From contig JACVTC010000474.1 of the NCBI GenBank assembly GCA_016946835.1, forward strand, positions 1 to 24,812: DNA of 24,812 nucleotides. The letters run 5' to 3'. Shown here piece after piece: positions 17,493-24,812 of this stretch. Source of the stretch: Neocallimastix lanati (nom. inval.). Taxonomy: Eukaryota > Neocallimastigomycota > Neocallimastigomycetes > Neocallimastigales > Neocallimastigaceae. Below the pieces are notes generated by a model. That model was not told the origin of the DNA. It did no database searches and was given only the letters and a program-made list of their open reading frames with translations. The first letter of the stretch is position 1. Every line of letters starts with the position of its first letter. Both the position numbers and the translations under genes were made by a program.

Positions 17493-20400
17493 CTAGGTAG
17501 AAGCTGAGTTAAACTTGACAATATTTTTCAAATGAACATTACGATTCATTTGTATATTAGTAGAAGGATCAGCTAAAGTGACTGTATTGAATTGTTTCTT
17601 TACCACTTTCATAGGTCCAACAAAGTAAGGTTCTAATTTAGTTCGATTAAAATTTCTTACTAGTACTAAATCACCTGGTTTTATTCTTTTAGCTTGATTC
17701 ATACTGGTCTTTTCTTCTCTCCTAGTAGCCCAATATTTCGAAGCATTTTTGATATTAGATGCGGCCTCCATTACCCATTGGTAGTGTGATACAAATTTTT
17801 CCAGTAGAATTTCGTCAGAAGACTTATTTATACCCTTAGTTGGTCTGGCAGCAATGTCAAAAGGTTGTTGGTCCTCCCTTCCATAAACTAATTCAAAACT
17901 TGAATGGTTGGTGATTGAGTTTTTAGTAGTTCTTAAAGCCCAAAGTGCAGATGGTAAAATTTCATCCCATTCTTTGTGTTGTTGTCCTAGTAATCGTAAT
18001 AATTTTCCAATTTCTTTATTACGATTCTCAACTAAACCATTGCTTTCAGGATGATATGGAGTGATAAATTTAACATATACATCATATAAATCAAGGAAGA
18101 TTTTTGTCATATCTGATGTAAATTATGTTCCATTATCAGTAGTGATAATTTGAGGTACACCGTGTCGAGCAAATACATTAATTAAAAATTTTATCACATC
18201 CTGAGAAGTAACATTTTCAGTGGGCTCTGCCTCAACCCATTTAGTAAAATAATCAACCACAACGATTATATATTGATTATTATTTCTGGTTTTACTTAGA
18301 GGTCCTATAATGTCCAATCCTAAGTGTGTAAATGGTCCTTCCACTTCAGTTGGTTTATCTTCCGTTGGTTCAGGGTATGGTTGAGATTTATTTAATTGAC
18401 ATTTTTCACATTTACCTATAATTCGCTTAATGTCATTAACCATATTGTTCCAATAGTAGCTCTTTTTCAAACGTTGGTATGTCTTGTAATAGCTTTCGTG
18501 TCCTATACTGTGTGCTTGAAAAATTAATTGAAGTTTTTCTTTTGTATCTGTAACTAATTTTCTATAATTATTGCCATCAACAAAGTAGTCCACACCATCA
18601 ATTGTCGTAAATTTTTCTTCAATAAATTCCTTAATGGTTCTTGAAAGCAGGTTTTCATCTTGTTCCTTGATAATTTGTGTTGTTAAGACAACTTTTTCTT
18701 TTTCATTTTTCATTCTTGATAAAGCATCTGCGACAACATTATTCTTTCCAGTTTCATATCGTAAATCAATTCCTAACATACTGACAGTCAAACACCATCT
18801 AGTATGACGAGAATTTTGTGGTTCCTTACTTTTAAGTAATCCGATTAATGGTCTATGATCTGTATATACTATAGTTTGCTTAGGATTTCCCATAATATAA
18901 GATTTTAATTTATTAATACAGTAAATTAGAGCAGCACCTTCTAGATCCGTAATTCCATAATTCTTTTCCGATTTAGATAAACTTCTACTAATATAATGAA
19001 CCGGATGCTCCTTTCCAGTTTCATCATCCTTTTGTAAAAGCACACCGCCTATTCCATCATAGGAAGCATCTGTTCTTATAATAAATTCTCTATCAAATCT
19101 AGGAAATCTTAATATTGGGGCATTGATTAATCTTTCCTTAAGAATTTTAAAACTTTCTTCTTGTTCCATTTTCCATTCAAACTTAATACCTTTTCTTAAT
19201 AGAGTGCAGAGAGGAGCAGTAACTTTTGCAAAGTCCTTAATAAAATTTCTATAATATCCAATGGCTCCTAAAAATGATCGAAGTTCATGAATGTTAGAGG
19301 GAGCCTTCCATTCTTTAATAGCTTCAACTTTGTTTTTCAATGTACTTAAACCTTCTGAGGATACTTTATGTCCAAGTACTTCTACTTCAGTTTGCATGAA
19401 AGAACACTTTTCGATATTGATTTTTAACTTATGTTCCTTGAATATTTCTAAGACTTGTTTAAGATGTTCTAGGTGTTCTTCTTCAGTTCTTGAGTAGATT
19501 AAAATATCATCTATAAAGTTATAGACGCATTTTCCTATTAATGGAAATAGTATACGGTTCATTTCTCTTTGGAATGTAGCTGGAGCACCTGTTAAACCGA
19601 AGGGCATTACCTTGAATTGGTAGTTTCCGAACTTAGTTGTAAAGGTAGTGATTTCAACACTATCATCATCCATTAATATTTGATGATAACCGGAATAAAG
19701 ATCTAATGTTGAGAAGATTTTTGCTCCATCTAAGCTATCAAAAATTTCCTCAATATTTGGTAAAGAATAAGAATCCTTCTTAGTTGCTTCATTTACTTTC
19801 CTATAGTCAATACACAGGCGCCATTTACCGTTCTTTTTAGGCACAAGTACTACTGGTGATGACCATTCTGAACATGAAGGTTCAATTAATCGTTTATATA
19901 TGAGTTTGGTTAATTCTTCTTTTAAGATATCTGTTTTTAATTTACTAAGTCGATAAAATTTTTGTTTAATAGGTTTAATCCTTCCTTAAGAATAATTTTG
20001 TGTGGTGATAAATCTGAAGGTGTTAATTCTTCAGAAGAAGTTGCAATTATATCAATATATTCTTCAAGTAATTTAGTAATAGCTTCTCTATAATTTGAAT
20101 TAATTGTACTTTGAAAAACTGTGTCATATATATATTTTATGGGTGGTAATCCTTCAATCGTTTTCAATTGTTGCTTAGCTTCTTGGTGATTCAATGCTTT
20201 GATTACACATAATAATTTTTCTTCGTCATCATATTCATTATTAATAGGTGCAATTTCTTCAATTAAACCTTGATCATTAAATCGACAAAGACTATATCTA
20301 ATTGGATGTATAAATAACTGGTTATCAATTTGAGTTTTGAGGTTGATTAATATATCATAGAATGGATCCTCCTTGTCTATAATTCTACACGTAACAAGTA

Positions 20401-21493
20401 GTTCTAGTTCATTAATTTTTACGGGAACTTTGATTAACACATCTTCTAAGTAATCATCATTCATCGTTGCTAAACGTATTCGTCCTGCACTAACTCCTAT
20501 AGGTTCATACTGATAAGGTAATTTATCTAAAAATTGCTTTGTGATAATACTTAAGTTGCTACATGAATCTATTAAAGCCTTACCACGAACTCCATCTACT
20601 ATTACATCAACCATAGCAATATCATCTTCTTGTGGTTCATGATGTTTACTTTTATATGTATGATCTATATTGTTCGTTATTATTGTAGTAGCACACATAT
20701 TATCCACTGCACCTGAAATTTTAGTATTATTCTTTTCTAATTTAAGTCCTTGTGATACTTGAGACCGTATCTTTGGAGCAACGTCCAATAATTGTCCAAA
20801 TGTAATATTGCAATTACTGGAGTTTAAATCTTTGATCACGTCATAACTATCACAATCAGTTTGCATTTGTATTCTTTTTGGAATTCTAGTTGGCATAATT
20901 TCAGTTGACTTTTCTGATGATTTTTCTTGAATTAATTTATTTAAAGTTTGTTTAGAATTATTTCCTTCCTGAGAAGCTTCTTCATTAATAATATTAACAA
21001 TACTATTTTTATTATTTTCCACAGAAGTACTAGTACTAGCTCTTTCCTTATCTCTTAGCTCTTTCTCAATCCTCTTTTCTTTCTCTATTCTGGGTTGAGC
21101 CATAATCGAAGGATGTAATTGAGTTGTTGGCTTTTTGACTGGTCGCGATGTTCCCCTTAATTGATTTTCTTTTTGTTTTCGTAAACCTGGAGTAACTATT
21201 GGCTTAGGATCATCTCTTAGACCACGGTGAACCCTCTTTCCTCTTTGGTCACTAGTCTCTTCATCTTTAGGATTTGCCTTTCTCTTTATAACGTTTACTA
21301 AGTAATTCAATTCTTTGGAACCATCCGACTCATCATCAAAATCTTCGTAATAATCCGTAGTAGTACCTTCTTGGAAATCAGCAATTTCTTCATAATCATC
21401 ATCTTCTTTTAAGTCAACTGTTTTGGGACGATGGCAGACTGAAGCAATTTTTTTGACGATGGGAGTGCTTCTACTCCCTTTTAGTGGTTTAAA
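17493..21493 (-). pseudogene. pol: Element 3 pol, one frameshift and one nonsense codon
   Basis: The frame is open from the slippery heptamer (21493) through an acidic, then basic N-terminal extension and the protease (IDSCS) to about 19974, where loss of one base in an A-run just before the RT shifts the frame. The next frame resumes at once and covers RT (FIDDILIYS), RNase H (RTDAS, DLEGAA, TDHRPL) and the integrase HHCC and first catalytic Asp. It stops at TAA 18125-18123, where elements 1 and 2 have the Gln codon CAA in the TTDNG.QFTSDM motif, so a single C-to-T change explains it. The remainder (18110-17493) is open and carries SNGLVENRNKE and the C-terminal KLEPYFVGP module. Final stop is TAG 17493-17495. 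Pol was otherwise very like the intact copy. Confidence 0.92.
21461..21493 (-). promoter_or_regulatory. -1 ribosomal frameshift signal, element 3
   Basis: TTTAAAC (21493-21487) is followed by an 8-nt spacer and stem GGGAG (21478-21474) with CTCCC (21465-21461), loop containing AGAAGC. In the ancestral gag frame it reads T TTA AAC with TAA one codon later (21483-21481). The -1 frame is open into pol. The signal survives although gag itself is broken. Confidence 0.8.
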
Positions 21494-22397
21494 TGATTTT
21501 CATAAAACTTCTTGCGGTTATTTTCCAATATAGAATTAATTTAGGACAGTTTCGTTTGGTATGTCCTTCATTGCTACAAAACCAGCAAGTACTAATTTTC
21601 ATTTCTTTCATCTTGTTAGTGAGATTTTCTATAGATACATTTTTGTGGGTTTTTGGTTTGTTAAAATCATTTGAAATGTTCTTATTAAAATTACTTTTAG
21701 AGTTAAGGAGATTGTAACGAGTCTTATCATAATATTCAGTACTATTTTTAATAGATAAACGATCAACTTTTTCAGCTATAGCGAATGCTTTGGTAATAGA
21801 AATATTGTCTTTAAGCATAACCTTTCTCCATGCGTCAGGATTATTGGTTAAGGAATCTGCATAATCTAAAACACTAATTTTTCTTCTTCTCTTTTTATCC
21901 AATTTATGGTACAAAGATCTATAACGGACATTAAAATCTTTAACTTTCTCGTTCTTCTTTATTTTCATGGAACGCAATTCTCGTAACAAGTTGGTTTGAT
22001 CTTCTTTAAGTCCATAGAAAGTCTTCAGATGATTTATGATTTCATCAAGGCTTGGGTAGGTGGTAGTAGATTCACTTTCTTCATCATCTTCTCCTTCACT
22101 ATCGCTATCGAAATCAGAATCTTCATCTTCAGTAAGGTCATTTCCATCTTCTAGTTCTTGGATAATTTCTCCTTGGTTCTCCAGAAGCCGTTAATATACA
22201 AGCAGTAAAAATAGTTTCAGGATCACTTGATATGTTGGTATTTTATCCATGCCTTTAACTCATTTGCCCAGGAAGTTGATGTCAAGGTTTTGTTTAGTAA
22301 GCTTTTCAAAATCTTTTAATTCTTTCTTTAATTCTCTGAAGCTAAGCTTACTTTCTGGAGTACTCTCTGTTGGAGTACTGGAAGTACTGGATGTTCT
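21481..22397 (-). pseudogene. gag: Element 3 gag, multiply frameshifted
   Basis: Homology to the other Gags runs from a Ser/Thr-rich start and SFRELKKELKD near 22340 to the slippery site. Frame changes are visible near 22285 (after QNLDI), near 22235 (around WIK), near 22190 (after TASGE), and near 21545 (after the zinc knuckle, before LENNRKK). The longest open part, 21489-21989, holds the basic KVKDFNVRYRSLYHK region and a zinc knuckle CWFCSNEGHTKRNC. No ATG precedes the conserved start in its frame, so the initiator may also be lost. Acidic residues again fill the middle. Non-functional as assembled. Confidence 0.85.
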
Positions 22398-22885
22398 ATA
22401 AAATAAAATTTATTGTATCTATAGAATGCTAAACCTCGTAATGTATAAATTGTTTATAAAAAAGTAAAAATAAAAAAATTAAAAAAAAAAAAAATCTTTT
22501 AACTAATAAAATTATTAATTATTTATTATTATTAATACTTATTAAATTATAATAATCGTGCAATCTGATAGTACACACTGTCTGACGTGCAGCTTACCTC
22601 TTAGAAAGGTGTCATGGCCAGAGTGTGCCACGGTTACTATTTTCAATATAAAAAATAGGCAGTCCAGAGCCTACTAGCCCAATTACTATGTAGGATAAAC
22701 TTAACCGGAAATCTATGCACGAATATTAGTTTAATTAATATTAAGTAATAGTTTTACAATTAATAATAATTAGTTTAAAAATATAAAAATTGTTTTCTTT
22801 TTTAATAAAAAATATTTGTTTTATTCGAAAAATTATTTATTAATATTATAATTTTATCCCCAATGTATTAATTTATTATTATATT
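22398..22885 (-). other. Element 3 5' leader (non-coding)
   Basis: About 490 nt between PBS and gag, shorter than in elements 1 and 2. It is AT-rich except for the conserved domain at 22556-22722. No ORF; the element 2 hairpin array has no counterpart here. Confidence 0.75.
22556..22722 (-). ncRNA. Conserved structured leader RNA domain, element 3 copy
   Basis: This is the counterpart of 14978-15139. Terminal pairing TCGTGCA (22556-22562) with TGCACGA (22716-22722) keeps the helix with a G-C where element 2 has A-T. Stem CTATTTT (22637-22643) with AAAATAG (22652-22658) keeps pairing with both sides changed. The stretch cagagcctactagcccaatta inside is virtually identical in both. Confidence 0.7.
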
Positions 22886-22901
22886 CCCGATATCTCCACC
22901 A
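22885..22901 (-). other. Primer binding site, element 3
   Basis: Matches the element 1 and 2 PBS at 16 of 17 positions, the mismatch being the base farthest from the LTR (22885). It lies 8 nt inside the LTR. Confidence 0.8.
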
Positions 22902-22909
22902 ATTTTTCA

Positions 22910-23697
22910 TGGTATGGTTCATATAATTTAGGAATATTAATATAAAATTAACACAAATAATAAAATTACAATAAAAAAAAAATAATTGTTTTGAAAATCA
23001 ATATTTATTTATTTAAATTTATAAAAGAAAAATAATAATATAATTATTTATTTAATAAAAAGAAAGTTATTGATTATATTTTATTTCACTAAAATTACAT
23101 GTATTTATATTTTTTTATCAAATTAAAATTTGTAAAGCCTAACTATTTTTTAATAAACTAATTACTAATTATTTTTATAAATAAAACATTTAAATTGAAA
23201 TTGAATTATTATTTTAGTTAATAATATTATTGTTATAAATAGTAGTTATATATTATTGAATTATTAATTATTTAATAATAGTTTAATACTAATATATATA
23301 AATAAAAATAAAGAGATTATACAGAATATTTTATTGTGGTTTAGTTAAATTTAGTAATTAAAAATAAATTTAAATTGATAACGAAAATTTTAATAACTAA
23401 TTAAATAGATTTGATTATTTTCAATATAACATAATACAAAAGAAATATAATATTAATAGAGTAAGTGGGCAAGGACAAGATTCTTGGCTAAAGATTTTTA
23501 ATACATTATAATGGAATCGGATCGATAATTCAAAAAGGAATTATAAGTTAATTAGTGATTTATTAACTTAAGATTTCTATTTAGTAATATTTGAAGAATA
23601 TTGGAAAGTTCCAATTATATAGAATAGAATAATCTATAAGGTTAGAATAATTTATATTATTCTAGCACAATTAGTATTATTTATTCATTCTGTATTA
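22910..23697 (-). repeat. Element 3 5' LTR (788 bp)
   Basis: Pairs with 16682-17469 and has the same termini. Differences include a small block near 22935, a CC/GA change near 23071, and changes near 23460 and 23488. No ORF. Confidence 0.9.
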
Positions 23698-23701
23698 AAT
23701 A
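23698..23701. other. AATA junction after element 3
   Basis: AATA follows the element 3 LTR and is again followed by TG (TGATACG). It is the third copy of the junction word and matches 16678-16681 on the other side of element 3. Confidence 0.7.
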
Positions 23702-24313
23702 TGATACGATATTTTATTAAATACCGTATATGTTAGTTGGGCGTTTGTGCAAAAGGGAATTACTCCAAGAATATTATATTACAATAATTATATTTACTTT
23801 TTAGTTATTTATCTTTTATTATTTTATTTATTATATTTATCATAAAAAAAAATACATGTTTTATTATTATTCCTTAAAAAAAAGAAAATATTTATTTATA
23901 AATTATTTTCATAATTATATTTTTACTAATTTTATAAATTTTATTTATCGAAACACTAAAATTAATTAATAATATAAATATTTATAACTTTTTACTTATA
24001 ACTATTAATTCATATTGTTTAACATTATTTAAAAATTATTTTAATATTAACATCAATTTAATTAAACATTCAATCTCCGTTATAATTAATATAACTAATT
24101 TTACTATATTATCAACAATTCTTTTAATATTTTTAATATTATTATTTAATTTAATATTTTAATAATTAATAATAATAAATTATCTTTAATAATATATTAA
24201 TAATATATTTTAAGATTCATTATATAAAATTAATTTTTAATAAATATTTATATTAATAATTTTTCTAAATAATTTTTCTATTATTTTCTATTATTTTTAC
24301 TGGACATGCATCA
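23702..24313. mobile_element. Probable solo LTR of a fourth element (612 bp)
   Basis: Bounded by AATA on both sides, starting TGATACG and ending GCATCA, so it has TG...CA ends with TGAT/ATCA inverted termini. The left end has a GC-richer patch (to about 23765), like the U5 end of the element 1 LTR; the rest is AT-rich without ORFs. No internal sequence remains, as after LTR-LTR recombination. No second copy is in the window, so family and orientation are unknown. It could instead be native tRNA upstream sequence. Confidence 0.6.
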
Positions 24314-24317
24314 AATA
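24314..24317. other. AATA, putative original target site upstream of tRNA-Val
   Basis: The fourth AATA, ending 11 nt before the first base of the tRNA. A chance AATA is not rare in such AT-rich DNA, so the weight comes from its place after a CA terminus and at the distance expected of a Pol III start site. Confidence 0.55.
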
Positions 24318-24328
24318 TATTATGATTT

Positions 24329-24401
24329 GTTTGAATAGTGTAGTGGTTATCACGCGTCCTTCACACGGACGAGGTCCCGGGTTCAAACCCCGGTTCAAGC
24401 A
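24329..24401 (+). tRNA. tRNA-Val, anticodon CAC
   Basis: A 73-nt complete cloverleaf. The acceptor stem GTTTGAA pairs with TTCAAGC (one T-G pair), the D arm is GTG/CAC, the anticodon stem CGTCC/GGACG with loop TTCACAC gives anticodon CAC, the variable loop is 5 nt, the T arm is CCGGG/CCCGG with loop TTCAAAC, and the discriminator is A. It decodes GUG. The internal Pol III promoter is visible: A box TAGTGTAGTGG (24336-24346) and B box GGTTCAAACCC (24380-24390). CCA is not encoded and there is no intron, as in a nuclear eukaryotic gene. The retroelement array lies immediately upstream. Confidence 0.97.
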
Positions 24402-24405
24402 ATAA

Positions 24406-24411
24406 TTTTTT
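24406..24411 (+). terminator. Pol III terminator of tRNA-Val
   Basis: A run of six T residues starts 5 nt after the tRNA end, the usual RNA polymerase III stop signal. Confidence 0.85.
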
Positions 24412-24500
24412 AAGAGCTATAATTTTTAACTAATAAATAGTATTACAAATTATTTATAAATGCATAAAACATTGAATATAAATAATATATATATATTAAT

Positions 24501-24505
<5 letters not shown>

Positions 24506-24545
<40 letters not shown>
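24506..24545 (+). repeat. T40 homopolymer
   Basis: A run of about 40 T between the tRNA and the next ORF, typical of the homopolymers throughout this window. The rest of 24412-24621 is plain AT-rich intergenic sequence. Confidence 0.9.
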
Positions 24546-24621
24546 CAATTATTTAATTATTTATTTTATTTTAAATAATTTTTATTATTTTTATATATGA
24601 AAAATAATAATTTTATGAAAA

Positions 24622-24810
24622 ATGGGAAATCAACCAAGTAAAAAAAGTGAAAATAAAAAAACAAAAAAAAGCAAACCTGTAAAAGAAAACGAAGAAATTG
24701 TTAAAGAACAAAAAGGAGTAGTTGATACTAAAGTTAAATATTTAGATGAATATCCTTTATTAAGTTTATTTTCAACAAGTGAGAAAAAAATATTAAAAAA
24801 TTATTTTTAA
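24622..24810 (+). CDS. Lysine-rich small protein or first exon, N-myristoylation-type start
   Basis: A 62-codon frame from ATG 24622 to TAA 24808-24810, 2 nt before the window end. The start MGNQPSKK fits the N-myristoylation pattern (Gly2, Ser6, basic 7-8), which would place the product at a membrane. Residues 3-45 are Lys/Glu/Asn-rich and likely disordered; residues 41-62 (KYLDEYPLLSLFSTSEKKIL) look like a folded segment beginning. I do not recognise the family. A possible 5' splice site GTGAGA at 24779-24784 lies in the last codons, so this may be exon 1 of a longer gene; the apparent stop would then be intronic. The only likely host protein gene in the window. Confidence 0.45.
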   Translation: MGNQPSKKSENKKTKKSKPVKENEEIVKEQKGVVDTKVKYLDEYPLLSLFSTSEKKILKNYF

Positions 24811-24812
24811 CC

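Larger units (their letters stand above)
16682..23697 (-). mobile_element. Ty3/gypsy element 3 (full-length, inactivated)
   Basis: A 7.0-kb - strand element with two 788-bp LTRs that differ by around ten or more scattered changes. It has the same gag/-1/pol layout, PBS and plus-strand primer as elements 1 and 2, and is flanked by AATA on both sides (16678 and 23698). Gag has at least four frameshifts and pol has one frameshift plus one nonsense codon, so it cannot move autonomously as assembled. LTR divergence puts it between elements 1 and 2 in age. Confidence 0.92.

Overview
The window is a very AT-rich eukaryotic locus (roughly four-fifths A+T by eye, with A/T homopolymers up to about 60 nt). 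It is almost entirely a pile-up of LTR retrotransposons beside a nuclear tRNA-Val gene. Base composition, the coexistence of Ty1/copia and Ty3/gypsy elements, and the Asn/Lys/acidic-rich protein style fit an anaerobic gut fungus (Neocallimastigomycetes). A dictyostelid-type AT-rich protist is a possible alternative. This is inference; no host gene here is diagnostic.

Layout. (1) 3-653: 3' end of a Ty1/copia element on the + strand (RNase H end of Pol, A-rich 3' UTR, polypurine tract, 3' LTR), apparently inserted into the outer LTR of gypsy element 1. (2) 654-8667: gypsy element 1 on the - strand, with intact gag, pol broken by three 1-nt indels, and a long structured leader. (3) 8672-16677: gypsy element 2 on the - strand, with two nearly identical LTRs and intact gag and pol; it looks the youngest. 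(4) 16682-23697: gypsy element 3 on the - strand, with matching 788-bp LTRs, frameshifted gag, and pol carrying one frameshift and one nonsense codon. (5) 23702-24313: probable solo LTR of a fourth element. (6) 24329-24401: tRNA-Val(CAC) on the + strand with a T6 terminator. (7) 24622-24810: a short lysine-rich ORF with an N-myristoylation-type start, possibly a first exon.

Every boundary between neighbouring elements is the same 4-bp word, AATA (8668, 16678, 23698, 24314). The last copy lies 11 nt upstream of the tRNA. This is what repeated integration of Ty3-like elements at one tRNA-proximal target would leave.

The three gypsy elements share one design: 5' LTR, PBS (17 nt in elements 1 and 2, 16 nt in element 3) for one tRNA, long structured leader, Gag with a CCHC knuckle, a -1 frameshift module (UUUAAAY, 6-8 nt spacer, GGGA(G)-stem hairpin with an AGAAGC loop), then Pol in the order N-terminal extension, protease, RT, RNase H, integrase, and finally a G-rich plus-strand primer abutting the 3' LTR. 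There is no env and no chromodomain. Features not explained by ordinary coding are the frameshift module, a leader RNA domain shared by elements 2 and 3 with compensatory base changes, a five-copy hairpin array in element 2, a hairpin cluster in the element 1 leader, and a protease active site reading DSCS instead of D(S/T)G(A/S).
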